This document shows positions 18,598 through 27,407 of a DNA stretch of 64,000 bases, one piece after another (position 1 is the first letter of the stretch; every line of letters starts with the position of its first letter). Source of the DNA: Coprococcus_C sp934318045 (lineage in GTDB: Bacteria > Bacillota > Clostridia > Lachnospirales > Lachnospiraceae); the NCBI GenBank assembly GCA_934318045.1, contig CAKREY010000014.1, positions 3,865-67,864 on the forward strand, given 5' to 3'. Below the pieces are notes generated by a model, which saw nothing but the letters and a program-made list of their open reading frames with translations, was not told the origin of the DNA and ran no database searches. A program made the translations under genes and the position numbers.

Positions 18598-19494
18598 ATG
18601 GAAACAATTGTAAATAAGACGATTCTGGAGGCAACTGCCCGCCTGAAGGAAAACTACGAGGCACAGAAGATTTTTGATATGTCGCTCGGCGACTGCGTGC
18701 CGGATCGGGATGCCGTCATCTCCATCATTGAAGGGTTGCGAACGGTCACATTTCCGGGATTTTTTGGTTCCGAGAATATGGCATATGTATCGAAGGATAA
18801 TTTTGCGGGAAGCACGCTTGCAATCCTGTATGAAAAGTTGTTCAAGCAGATTCGTGTGGCGCTTAAGTTCGACAACAAGAATCTTGTGGATGCGGAGATC
18901 CGCGCGAGGGCAGAGGAGTATACATCAACATTTATCGCGAAGATTCCCGAGATTCAGGCAATGATTTTAAAAGATGTGGATGCCGAGTTTAACGGTGACC
19001 CGGCGGCGAAAGATCATCAGGATATCATTCTTTCTTATCCGGGACTTTTTACAATCTTTGTATATCGGTATGCACATGTTCTGTATGAATTAAATGTGCC
19101 ATATATCCCGCGTATTATGACGGAATATGCACATGGTCTGACTGGCATCGACATCAATCCGGGCGCGACGATCGGGGAATATTTCTGCATCGATCATGGT
19201 ACCGGAATCGTCATCGGCGAGACAACGACGATCGGCGATCATGTGAAGATTTATCAGGGTGTGACACTCGGTGCGCTTTCTACACGCAAGGGACAGCTGC
19301 TTTCCGGTGTGAAACGTCATCCGACAATCGAGAATAATGTTGTGATTTATGCGAATACTACTATCTTAGGTGGCGAAACTGTGATCGGTGAGAATTCTGT
19401 CGTAGCCGGAAACTCTTTTGTCACAACATCCATCCCGGCGAACACGAAGGTCGCTTCCATGCAGCCGGAACTGGAAATAAAAGAGCAAAAGTAG
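18598..19494 (+). CDS. cysE: serine O-acetyltransferase
   Basis: 298-aa enzyme of cysteine synthesis that acetylates L-serine with acetyl-CoA. The C-terminal half is a left-handed beta-helix with hexapeptide repeats (GIDINPGATIGEYFCIDHG, GIVIGETTTIGD, IYQGVTLGA); the N-terminal 150 residues are the helical domain of the longer SAT form. GGAGG before ATG 18598 supports the start. Eleven nt separate it from the next gene, so they are probably co-transcribed. No cysteine-responsive leader was recognised. Confidence 0.93.
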   Translation: METIVNKTILEATARLKENYEAQKIFDMSLGDCVPDRDAVISIIEGLRTVTFPGFFGSENMAYVSKDNFAGSTLAILYEKLFKQIRVALKFDNKNLVDAEIRARAEEYTSTFIAKIPEIQAMILKDVDAEFNGDPAAKDHQDIILSYPGLFTIFVYRYAHVLYELNVPYIPRIMTEYAHGLTGIDINPGATIGEYFCIDHGTGIVIGETTTIGDHVKIYQGVTLGALSTRKGQLLSGVKRHPTIENNVVIYANTTILGGETVIGENSVVAGNSFVTTSIPANTKVASMQPELEIKEQK

Positions 19495-19505
19495 GGATTC
19501 GATTT

Positions 19506-20126
19506 ATGCAGACCAAAGATCATCTTGCCTTAGGGCGTTATCTTGCACATGCATTTGCAATAGAAGAACCGGTAAAAAAATACGCGTTTGTGATCGGAAA
19601 TATCATGCCGGATGTCAACAAATGTTCTTACATCCACGGATATTTCTGGTTGCTGCACGCACATAGACGACAAAAAAATGCGGGACCTTTGTCTGCAAAT
19701 GACCACCGGCGTATGCTGATCGGTGGGCATACAGCGGAGGGGTCCTGCTTTTTTGTAAACCGGATGTACCGTGTGCTGCGGAACCGGAAAAAACTGTCAG
19801 TACTTGATTATTACCGGCTTGGGAAAGCGATACATTATCTGGCGGATCGCTTTACTTACCCACATACAATGCGGTATATGGATGGATTTTTCGCCCATAT
19901 CCGGTATGAAAAGCGGCTGCATATCTGTATGCGGGCGATGTTGCGCGCGCTTCCAAATGTCCGGGAAACAGTCGCTTCGTGCTTTGCAAAAACAAGTTTC
20001 CGCAGTGTGTACCGGGCATACCGAACCACCGCTTCCGAAATAGGAAATGTTTCTCACGACTGCTTCTATATAGTGGCAGTTTCTATTGCTTATTTGGAGA
20101 ATATCATATATAATGTAGAAAAATAA
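19506..20126 (+). CDS. zinc-dependent phospholipase C family protein
   Basis: 206-aa protein with the spaced His/Asp pattern of the zinc phospholipase C fold: TKDHLALGR, IMPDVNK, GGHTAEG and KAIHYLADRFTYPHT. It lacks an obvious signal peptide, so unlike secreted clostridial toxins it may act in the cytoplasm or serve another hydrolytic role. It follows cysE closely. The family is likely but the substrate unknown. Confidence 0.7.
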   Translation: MQTKDHLALGRYLAHAFAIEEPVKKYAFVIGNIMPDVNKCSYIHGYFWLLHAHRRQKNAGPLSANDHRRMLIGGHTAEGSCFFVNRMYRVLRNRKKLSVLDYYRLGKAIHYLADRFTYPHTMRYMDGFFAHIRYEKRLHICMRAMLRALPNVRETVASCFAKTSFRSVYRAYRTTASEIGNVSHDCFYIVAVSIAYLENIIYNVEK

Positions 20127-20267
20127 GACACAAAAAGGTAAAAATTCTGACATATATACACAAAGATATGAAACATTTTGGCGTGTGAAGGGAACCCGAC
20201 AGCGGAGACTGGATGATATATGGAAACCATAGCCGGGATGCAGAGGATACAGGGGAGGTGTGTATGG

Positions 20268-21920
20268 ATGGATAAATCGGAATTTGAATCGCGTTATTTT
20301 GACCTGGTTGCAGATGCACCGGGCAAGACTTTTTTATTTTATGGCAATATGACAAAGGATGTGATGCGCTGGTCGAAATCAGCGGTTGAGTATTTTGGAT
20401 TACCGGGAGAGATTTTTGCCGATTCTGTCCGGGAGTGGATCAGCCGGATTCATCCCGACGATGTAGAGGAATATGTGGAAGATCTCGAAAGACTGCTCCA
20501 TGGCGTCACACCGTATCATAACTGTGAATATCGCATAAAGAATGCAAAGGGCGAATATGTATGGGTAAACTGTCGTGGATACATGACCTATACAGAGGAT
20601 GGAAAGCCATTCTGGTTTGGCGGTATCGTCACGAACATGGGACGCCAGACGAAGATTGATCCGGTGACAAATCTGTGGACCGTGAATCAGTTCCGCGGTG
20701 AGTTAAACCGTCTGTTAGATGCACATGCGCATGGCGGAATCCTGATGATTGGACTTGAGAATTTCAAGCGGATCAACGCAGAGTATAGTTATGCAGTTGG
20801 CGACAAAGTGCTTGCACAGATCGGTGAAAAGCTGTATGAAGGACTGCGGCACAACTGCCATCTGTTCCGCATGGATGGTGCGAATTTTGCAGTTATCATG
20901 CAGGATGCCGGCGTGGAACGTGTAGTAGAGTACAAAAATTATATTCAGAAATTTATGAAAAATCTTGTCGTGTCCGGACAACCGATGCATCTGCGCGCAA
21001 GAACCGCGGCTGCATTTTTTCCGGAGGATGGAGAGTTCTTAGACCAGATACAGAGCAATTTGTTTTATGCACTTGATCATGCCAAGCTTACGAACAGCGA
21101 GGATGTCGTCTTTTATACGCAGGAGCTTTTCGCACAGAAGAAGCGCATGACAAGACTGCAGGATTCCATCCGTGAATGTGCTGAGGATGGCTGCAAAGGT
21201 TTCCGCATCGTGATGCAGCCAATCGTGGATACAAAGACCGAGGTGTGTGATGCAGCAGAGGTGCTGCTCCGGTTTACACATCCGGAGTTCGGCGTAGTCA
21301 GTCCGGCAGATTTTATTCCGATTTTGGAAAGCTCGAAGGATATAATAAAGGTTGGAAAATGGGTGATTGACCAGTCGCTGCAGACACTCGCTGCATGGCG
21401 GGAACAGATCGGGCATATGCCACTGAAACGGCTGCATATCAACGTCTCCTACATACAGTTCAAGGATCTTTCGCTCGTCGATTATGTCGTGGAACGGTTG
21501 GATGCATACAAGCTGCCACCTGATGCCATCATGCTGGAACTTACCGAGAGCTGCCGCGTAGAACATACGACGTTTCTATCAGACATACTTCAGAGATTCA
21601 AGGATGCAGGTGTCTTAATCGCACTTGATGATTTCGGAACCGGATATGCATCCCTCACGGTACTCAAGGATATCCCGGCGGATATGGTCAAGCTCGATCA
21701 TACGATGACGCGGAGTATCACAGAGAAGCCGAAGGACAAAGCGCTGATTGAATTTATCGTCACGTATTGCAGAAAAGTGGGAATTGATGTATGCGCGGAA
21801 GGCGTAGAAAAAATCGAAGCGTTGATGATCATGCGGAACGTCGATGTCGAGTGCATTCAGGGCTACTACTATGACAAGCCGCTCGAACTCGATGCATTCT
21901 ACCGGAAATATGTGAAATAA
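20268..21920 (+). CDS. PAS - degenerate GGDEF - EAL protein (c-di-GMP phosphodiesterase)
   Basis: 551-aa soluble protein with three domains. An N-terminal PAS (about 1-130, with IHPDDVEEYVEDLE) is followed by a GGDEF-like domain whose signature is FRMDGANF instead of GGDEF, so it is probably inactive or regulatory. The EAL domain (about 310-551) keeps AEVLLRF, ELTES, DDFGTGYASL, AEGVE and QGYYYDKPL, indicating an active hydrolase of c-di-GMP. GGGGAGG sits 9 nt before ATG 20268; an in-frame ATG at 20220 has no such site. It pairs functionally with the cyclase at 15342. Confidence 0.88.
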   Translation: MDKSEFESRYFDLVADAPGKTFLFYGNMTKDVMRWSKSAVEYFGLPGEIFADSVREWISRIHPDDVEEYVEDLERLLHGVTPYHNCEYRIKNAKGEYVWVNCRGYMTYTEDGKPFWFGGIVTNMGRQTKIDPVTNLWTVNQFRGELNRLLDAHAHGGILMIGLENFKRINAEYSYAVGDKVLAQIGEKLYEGLRHNCHLFRMDGANFAVIMQDAGVERVVEYKNYIQKFMKNLVVSGQPMHLRARTAAAFFPEDGEFLDQIQSNLFYALDHAKLTNSEDVVFYTQELFAQKKRMTRLQDSIRECAEDGCKGFRIVMQPIVDTKTEVCDAAEVLLRFTHPEFGVVSPADFIPILESSKDIIKVGKWVIDQSLQTLAAWREQIGHMPLKRLHINVSYIQFKDLSLVDYVVERLDAYKLPPDAIMLELTESCRVEHTTFLSDILQRFKDAGVLIALDDFGTGYASLTVLKDIPADMVKLDHTMTRSITEKPKDKALIEFIVTYCRKVGIDVCAEGVEKIEALMIMRNVDVECIQGYYYDKPLELDAFYRKYVK

Positions 21921-21927
21921 ACAATAC

Positions 21928-22123
21928 GGAAATTGTGAAAGATAATTATACAAAGAGATGCACTACAAATATGTTTCTACGCAGACGCGCTCTCGCTCGG
22001 TTCAGCACGTAGCGGTACTAAATTCGCGCTTCGCACTCATTAAGTACCGACGTGCTTCAACGGTCTGCTTTAGAAATATATTTGTGGTGCATCTTAATTT
22101 ACGCTGAGAATTTCACAATTTCC
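21928..22123. mobile_element. MITE-like palindromic element, 196 bp
   Basis: Perfect 13-bp terminal inverted repeats GGAAATTGTGAAA (21928-21940) and its complement (22111-22123) bound a sequence whose interior is also complementary: AGATGCAC (21956) with GTGCATCT (22087), ACAAATAT with ATATTTGT, and AGCACGTAGCGGTACT with AGTACCGACGTGCT. It has no ORF and lies between two convergent genes. No clear target-site duplication is visible. It could be a miniature transposon or a REP-like hairpin. Confidence 0.6.
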
Positions 22124-22210
22124 TTCAGGTACTGCCTTGGATGTAAGGAATTTGTCAGTATTCTACAGCGTGCTTCGTTTCACTTATGTATATGCAAATT
22201 CCGTTAACCG

Positions 22211-23011
22211 TTAACTAAGGCGAGATTTTACATAGTTGAAATCCTGGCAATATTGCTTGTCAATTTTTCCTTCTCCGAACATGCAGTCTGTGAACATATC
22301 GTTTGTGTTGGTTCCCGGAGAAATGACGAAACCGGAACCAAAATCAGCTTTTCCAAGGAACACACTCTCGTAGAACATGTGATCCATGTTTGTCACCTGC
22401 GCAGTCAGAAAACACTCTGGGAACGTGAGACCATCCGGAATCCGGCATTCGGAGAACATATATTCCATATTTGTGACATGCGTGGTATCAAAAATCTTGC
22501 CGAAATCGAATGCCTCCGATACGGAACTCTGGTAGAACATGTAACGCATATCTTCCACTTCTTTTGTGTGGAAATGGTTGCCGAGCGAAAAGCCTTTTGG
22601 CATGACGCAGCCGGCAAACATCAGGTTCATATCCTTGATGCCGCGCGTGTTAAAAAGTCCGCCAATCTGGAAGCCTTCCGGCAGTGTCACCCAGGAGAAC
22701 ATGCCACAGCAACTGCTTGCATTGATCGGAACTTCTAAGCGTCCGCCCTTGAATTCACGGTAGTTAAATTTCAGAATCTTTTTTCCGTTCCAGTTTTTCG
22801 TAGGCATAAAACAAGTTGGATTGTAGAGAACCCAGTGTTTATCGCCGGTACCCTCTAAAAACCATTTGTAATTTGGCACGCCAATCCGGTTCTGGAACCA
22901 CATCCGTTCCGAATCGTCGTTGACATCGATAAAATAGGAATTCCCTTCATATATAAAATGCTCTCTTCCAAATATCTTCTGACGTTCAATCTCTTCGTGT
23001 GATGCAAGCAT
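22211..23011 (-). CDS. BspA-like/DUF285 leucine-rich repeat protein
   Basis: 266-aa protein whose C-terminal two thirds consist of about six repeats of the DUF285 type, seen as MFAGCVMP, YMFYQSS, YMFSECRIP and HMFYESVF at roughly 30-residue spacing with TxxVTNM lead-ins. Surface-exposed relatives bind host proteins, but here there is no signal peptide or anchor, so it may be cytoplasmic or a fragment of a larger design. GGGGG 7 nt before the ATG acts as ribosome binding site. Function unknown. Confidence 0.7.
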   Translation of the reverse strand: MLASHEEIERQKIFGREHFIYEGNSYFIDVNDDSERMWFQNRIGVPNYKWFLEGTGDKHWVLYNPTCFMPTKNWNGKKILKFNYREFKGGRLEVPINASSCCGMFSWVTLPEGFQIGGLFNTRGIKDMNLMFAGCVMPKGFSLGNHFHTKEVEDMRYMFYQSSVSEAFDFGKIFDTTHVTNMEYMFSECRIPDGLTFPECFLTAQVTNMDHMFYESVFLGKADFGSGFVISPGTNTNDMFTDCMFGEGKIDKQYCQDFNYVKSRLS

Positions 23012-23087
23012 AAAAGTACCCCCTGTCGCAAATCAATCAGTAAAAAATGCATGATTATTTGCATATTTTGCACAATAGTCTGAATTG

Positions 23088-23116
23088 ATTATAGCGGATA
23101 CAGGGGGTAGTTGCAA
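23088..23116 (-). promoter_or_regulatory. promoter of the BspA-like gene
   Basis: On the minus strand TTGCAA (23111-23116) and TATAAT (23088-23093) are 17 bp apart. The spacer contains TACCCCCTGT (23100-23109 region), exactly complementary to ACAGGGGGTA at the ribosome binding site (23017-23026). Confidence 0.7.
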
Positions 23117-23128
23117 CGACAAAATCAA

Positions 23129-23806
23129 TTATTGTGCAGATTCTGTCACGGTTTCGGTCTGTTCAATGCTTGTTTCATCTATTTTGTAGGAACCGCCCTG
23201 CTCTAACAGAGCGTCTGCGTCAACTCCCAGGTCTTTTTCAGCTTTTGCAAACCATACAGGGGTTTCATTCAGATGTGCTTCGTCGGTTGGAATATTCATC
23301 GTGTTGAAGATGTATTTTCCCTCTGCATTGAAGATATATTCTGCCCATCCGTAGCTTTCCACGGTTCCGCCGGCGACGAGCACATGCGTATTTCCTTCGG
23401 AATCAGTGTAATCCTTCCGGAAATAGTCCGTGTCGCTGCACTGATCGGTGATGTCTGTTTTCTCATCATTCAGATTCAGATACAGACGTCCGTTCTCGGC
23501 GGTCGTGTAAGAAAGATCCCCTGTTTTTTCGATGGTAAATGTAACTGAGTTGTCGTCCTCGGAGATCTCCACGTTCGAGCCATCTGCCATAACAATGATT
23601 GTGTGCACGAGAGATTTCCCGGTCGCTGCGTAACAGATGCCGTTCGATGCGGCAAAAAGCATTACCAGACATGCGGCAGTATAGCATATGCGCCGGACAA
23701 CACGTGTGTTGCGGCTGTGCCGGATGGCTGTCCGGTTTAAATGGATCTCGGCATCCGTCTGTAGTGCGTCAAATGCTTTTTTATAATTCTCATGATTGTT
23801 CATCAT
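23129..23806 (-). CDS. putative anti-sigma factor (membrane protein)
   Basis: 225-aa protein with a short cytoplasmic N-terminus (about 40 residues), one membrane helix (ICYTAACLVMLFAASNGICYA) and an extracytoplasmic acidic domain. It overlaps the ECF sigma gene by 17 nt and follows it in the same operon, the standard place for a cognate anti-sigma factor. The anti-sigma role is inferred from context and topology; no zinc-binding HxxxCxxC motif is present. AAAGGAGG precedes the start. Confidence 0.65.
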   Translation of the reverse strand: MMNNHENYKKAFDALQTDAEIHLNRTAIRHSRNTRVVRRICYTAACLVMLFAASNGICYAATGKSLVHTIIVMADGSNVEISEDDNSVTFTIEKTGDLSYTTAENGRLYLNLNDEKTDITDQCSDTDYFRKDYTDSEGNTHVLVAGGTVESYGWAEYIFNAEGKYIFNTMNIPTDEAHLNETPVWFAKAEKDLGVDADALLEQGGSYKIDETSIEQTETVTESAQ

Positions 23807-24275
23807 TCCAAGCCTCCTTTAAGTGCTCCTTCAGCATAGCCCGTCCGCGGGTTAAGCGGGTTTTGACATTGCTCTCGCTAAGCTTCAGGATATCTGCGAT
23901 TTCTTTGATGGAATAATCCTCATAATAAAAGAGATGAATCACGGTGCGTTGTTTTTCAGGAAGCTTCATAACCGCTTCAAATAATTCTTCACTCTGTGAG
24001 TCCGGGAAATTCAGCTCTTCCATATAGGATTCCAGGGATTGCCGGTGCTTCCGCCAGAACGATCGGAGTGTGTTTCTGGATTTGTTGATGGTAACCCGCA
24101 TCAGCCAGGCACGGATGTGCGACTCGTCATCGTATTCCTTATTTGCAATATGGTATTGCACAAATGTGTCCTGTACGATATCCTCGGCATCTTCTCGGTT
24201 CTTGCATATGTTGAAGGCAATCCTGTATAAATGAGATTGATATTCGTCAATCAATATGCGTATTGGTATTCTCAT
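23790..24275 (-). CDS. ECF-type RNA polymerase sigma factor
   Basis: 161-aa sigma-70 family factor with region 2 (YRIAFNICKNREDAEDIVQDTFV) and region 4 (LPEKQRTVIHLFYYEDYSIKEIADILKLSESNVKTRL in outline) and nothing between them, as in extracytoplasmic-function sigmas. The downstream overlapping membrane protein is the likely regulator. Its regulon is unknown. The start is at the first ATG after AGGAT. Confidence 0.92.
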   Translation of the reverse strand: MRIPIRILIDEYQSHLYRIAFNICKNREDAEDIVQDTFVQYHIANKEYDDESHIRAWLMRVTINKSRNTLRSFWRKHRQSLESYMEELNFPDSQSEELFEAVMKLPEKQRTVIHLFYYEDYSIKEIADILKLSESNVKTRLTRGRAMLKEHLKEAWNDEQS

Positions 24276-24350
24276 ATAGCATATCCTCCGTTTGTTTCAA
24301 AAGGCCTTTCAAAGATTATACACATGGCAGAGGAAAAAGGTTACAAAATA

Positions 24351-24379
24351 TTGACAAATAAAAAAAATCGTGGTTTAAT
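24351..24379 (+). promoter_or_regulatory. promoter of the ABC importer operon
   Basis: TTGACA (24351-24356) and TTTAAT (24374-24379) with a 17-bp spacer, upstream of the solute-binding protein gene. Confidence 0.65.
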
Positions 24380-24400
24380 CGATTACTGAAATACTTTATT

Positions 24401-24434
24401 GCACTAAACCGTTAACTCGTTAACATATTAGTGC
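24401..24434 (+). promoter_or_regulatory. nested inverted repeat in the importer leader
   Basis: GCACTAA (24401-24407) pairs with TTAGTGC (24428-24434), enclosing GTTAACTCGTTAAC (24411-24424), itself palindromic. It lies just downstream of the predicted -10, where a repressor site or leader hairpin would act. Confidence 0.5.
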
Positions 24435-24504
24435 GAAAGAAACAAAGAAACGAAAAGATAGAGATGGGACAAAGACACCCATATCGATGAGGAGGATGAA
24501 AAGT

Positions 24505-25473
24505 ATGAGAAAATTCAAAAAATTCCTTGCAGTAGCATCGGTTGCTGCAATGACACTTTCCCTTTGCGCCTGTGGCGGCAAGAAGGATGATACGTATACT
24601 GTAGGTATCTGCCAGCTCGTACAGCATGAGGCACTCGACGCTGCAACAAAGGGCTTCAAGGATGAGCTTGTGGAAGAACTTGGTGAAGATAAAGTAAAGT
24701 TTGATGAGCAGAATGCACAGGGTGATGCAAATACATGTGCTACAATCATCAATGGTTTTGTCAGCAGCGATGTGGATTTGATCCTTGCAAATGCAACGCC
24801 TGCATTACAGGCAGCTGCAGCCGGTACCGATACGATTCCGATTCTCGGTACATCTGTCACAGAATATGGCGTAGCACTCGAACTTTCTGATTTCAACGGT
24901 ACAGTTGGCAGAAATATTTCCGGTACATCGGATCTTGCACCACTCGATAGTCAGGCAGATATGATCAAGGAGCTGTTCCCGGATGCAAAGAAGGTTGGTC
25001 TCCTTTATTGTTCCGCAGAGGCAAATTCACAGTATCAGGTAGATACGGTAAAGGCAGCTTTGGAGAAGCTTGGATATACATGTGAGTATTATTCATTCTC
25101 AGATTCCAATGACCTTTCGACAGTTACTACATCTGCAGCAAACGCAAGTGATGTGATCTATGTTCCGACGGACAACACAGTTGCGGCAAATACAGAGATC
25201 ATCAAGAATATCTGTATGCCGGCAAAGACTCCGGTTGTTGCAGGTGAGGAAGGTATCTGTAAGGGATGCGGTGTCGCTACACTTTCTATCAGCTACTATG
25301 ATTTAGGTGTTGCAACAGGTAAGATGGCAGCGAAGATCCTGAAGGGTGAGTCTAAGATCGAGGAGATGCCGATCGAGTATGCACCACAGTTTACGAAGAA
25401 GTACAACAAGGATATCTGTGATGAGCTTGGTATAACTGTACCGGACGATTATGAGGCAATCGCAAACGAGTAA
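24505..25473 (+). CDS. ABC importer solute-binding lipoprotein (TrpX type)
   Basis: 322-aa lipoprotein with signal peptide and lipobox LSLCACG, belonging to the ABC_sub_bind family (two-lobe periplasmic-binding fold; motifs GICQLVQHEALD, PILGTSVTEYG, KKVGLLYCSAEANS). Relatives in streptococci and clostridia are annotated as tryptophan or tyrosine binding, but the ligand here is not proven. GAGGAGG 10 nt upstream favours ATG 24505 over 24487. The permease and ATPase follow downstream after a leaky terminator. Confidence 0.88.
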   Translation: MRKFKKFLAVASVAAMTLSLCACGGKKDDTYTVGICQLVQHEALDAATKGFKDELVEELGEDKVKFDEQNAQGDANTCATIINGFVSSDVDLILANATPALQAAAAGTDTIPILGTSVTEYGVALELSDFNGTVGRNISGTSDLAPLDSQADMIKELFPDAKKVGLLYCSAEANSQYQVDTVKAALEKLGYTCEYYSFSDSNDLSTVTTSAANASDVIYVPTDNTVAANTEIIKNICMPAKTPVVAGEEGICKGCGVATLSISYYDLGVATGKMAAKILKGESKIEEMPIEYAPQFTKKYNKDICDELGITVPDDYEAIANE

Positions 25474-25537
25474 TGGAAAAGCATAGCGAAAACAAGCGTA
25501 TTTACTTGATTTTTGCTGTATTATTATAGTATAGTAG

Positions 25538-25566
25538 TCGGGTAGAGTTTTTCTACCCGATTTTTG
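25538..25566 (+). terminator. intercistronic terminator after the binding-protein gene
   Basis: Arms TCGGGTAGA (25538-25546) and TCTACCCGA (25552-25560) followed by TTTTTG. Partial termination here would give more binding protein than permease, as is common in ABC operons. Confidence 0.8.
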
Positions 25567-25587
25567 TTATATAAAGGAGAGAAAGAA

Positions 25588-26520
25588 ATGGATGTAAGTG
25601 CTTTATTCAATGCCATGCCGGGCGCGATTGCCCAGGGTCTGATCTGGGGCATTATGGCGATTGGCGTGTACATCACGTTCCGGATTCTGGACATCGCCGA
25701 TTTGTCTGTCGATGGAACGATGTGTACCGGTGCAGCCGTATGTATTATGTTGATGCAGAAGGGATATCATGTAGCAGCCGCGATGGCGATCGCGACACTT
25801 GCCGGTATGCTCGTGGGACTTGTAACAGGTTTGTTCCACACGACGATGGGAATTCCGGCGATCTTAGCCGGTATTCTGACACAGCTTGGTCTGTGGGGTG
25901 TGAACCTGAAGATCATGGGAAAGGCAAACCAGCCGATCAATGTCGACAAATACGATCTGGTAGTTTCTCTTCGTTACATAAAGAGAGTTGCATTCTATAA
26001 GAATTCTATCTTTGTTGTATTTATATTTATGATTGTTGTCATCGGAATTTTGTACTGGTTCTTCGGTACAGAGCTTGGAAGCTCGCTTCGTGCAACGGGT
26101 TGTAACGAGAACATGGCACGTGCGCAGGGCATCAACACGAACTTCAACAAGGTCCTCGGTCTGATGATCTCAAATGGTTTGGTTGCATTTTCATCTGCTT
26201 GTCTCGGACAGTATCAGGGATTTGCGGATATCAATATGGGTAAAGGCGCGATCGTCATCGGTCTGGCATCGGTTATCATCGGAGAGGCAATATTCAGCCG
26301 TATCTTCAAGAACTTCGCATTGAAGCTTCTGTCGGTCGGAATCGGTGGTGTAATCTACTTCATCGTGTTGCAGATCGTTATCTGGCTCGGCGTCGACACA
26401 GACCTGTTGAAGCTGTTCCAGGCTTTGATCGTAGCGGTATTCCTTGCAGTGCCTTACTGGAAGGGAAAACATTTCAACAAGGGTAAGAAGCTTGCGGCAA
26501 ACGCAGAGAAGGAGGCGTAA
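25588..26520 (+). CDS. ABC importer permease (BPD_transp_2 family)
   Basis: 310-aa polytopic membrane protein with about eight to nine hydrophobic helices and the family motif RATGCNENMARAQGIN in a cytoplasmic loop, which contacts the ATPase. AAAGGAGAG before ATG 25588 fixes the start. It is the membrane channel for the binding protein upstream and the ATPase 3 nt downstream. Confidence 0.88.
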   Translation: MDVSALFNAMPGAIAQGLIWGIMAIGVYITFRILDIADLSVDGTMCTGAAVCIMLMQKGYHVAAAMAIATLAGMLVGLVTGLFHTTMGIPAILAGILTQLGLWGVNLKIMGKANQPINVDKYDLVVSLRYIKRVAFYKNSIFVVFIFMIVVIGILYWFFGTELGSSLRATGCNENMARAQGINTNFNKVLGLMISNGLVAFSSACLGQYQGFADINMGKGAIVIGLASVIIGEAIFSRIFKNFALKLLSVGIGGVIYFIVLQIVIWLGVDTDLLKLFQALIVAVFLAVPYWKGKHFNKGKKLAANAEKEA

Positions 26521-26523
26521 TCT

Positions 26524-27318
26524 ATGTTAGAACTGAAGAACATTTACAAGACCTTCAATGCGGGAACGGTCAATGAGAAAATGGCGTTAAGAGGACTGAA
26601 TCTGACACTGGAGGATGGTGATTTCGTAACTGTCATCGGTGGAAACGGAGCCGGTAAGTCTACGATGTTAAATGCGATCGCAGGTGTATGGCCGGTCGAT
26701 CAGGGACAGATTCTGATCGGAGATGCCGATGTGACAAAGCTTCCGGAATATAAGCGTGCCAAATATCTCGGACGTGTGTTCCAGGATCCAATGACCGGAA
26801 CAGCGGCGACAATGGAGATTCAGGAGAATCTGGCACTGGCACTCCGCCGGGGAGACAGCCGTACTTTGAAAGCCGGAATCACGAAGAAAGAGCATGCAAA
26901 GTATCGTGAGATGCTGGCAACATTAGGACTTGGTTTGGAAGACCGTATGACCTCGAAGGTAGGACTTCTGTCCGGTGGTCAGAGACAGGCACTCACACTG
27001 CTGATGGCGACCTTGAAGAAGCCGAAGCTTCTGCTACTCGATGAGCATACAGCCGCCCTTGATCCAAAGACTGCTGCAAAGGTATTGCAGACGACCGATA
27101 TGATCGTCAACCGCGATAATCTGACCACATTGATGATCACACATAATATGAAGGATGCAATCGCGCACGGAAACCGTCTGATCATGATGATGGATGGCAA
27201 TATTATTCTCGATATCCGCGGCGAAGAGAAGAAGAAGCTGACCGTTGCAGATCTGCTTCACAAGTTTGAAGAGGCAAGTGGCGAAGAGTTCGCAAATGAT
27301 AAGGCGATTCTTGGCTAG
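26524..27318 (+). CDS. ABC importer ATP-binding protein
   Basis: 264-aa ATPase with Walker A GGNGAGKST, Q-loop region VFQDPMTG, signature LLSGGQRQAL, Walker B LLLLDEHTAALDP and the switch His in MITHNM. It starts three nt after the permease stop, so the two are translated together. Together with the previous two genes it forms a TrpXYZ-like importer. Confidence 0.92.
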   Translation: MLELKNIYKTFNAGTVNEKMALRGLNLTLEDGDFVTVIGGNGAGKSTMLNAIAGVWPVDQGQILIGDADVTKLPEYKRAKYLGRVFQDPMTGTAATMEIQENLALALRRGDSRTLKAGITKKEHAKYREMLATLGLGLEDRMTSKVGLLSGGQRQALTLLMATLKKPKLLLLDEHTAALDPKTAAKVLQTTDMIVNRDNLTTLMITHNMKDAIAHGNRLIMMMDGNIILDIRGEEKKKLTVADLLHKFEEASGEEFANDKAILG

Positions 27319-27407
27319 TCGAACGTGACAGAACGATTGCAAAAGAGCGGCGTGGATATTGCGCGCAGGTCATCATGCTGATGTGTGGTGACAGGTAAGA
27401 TAGAATT

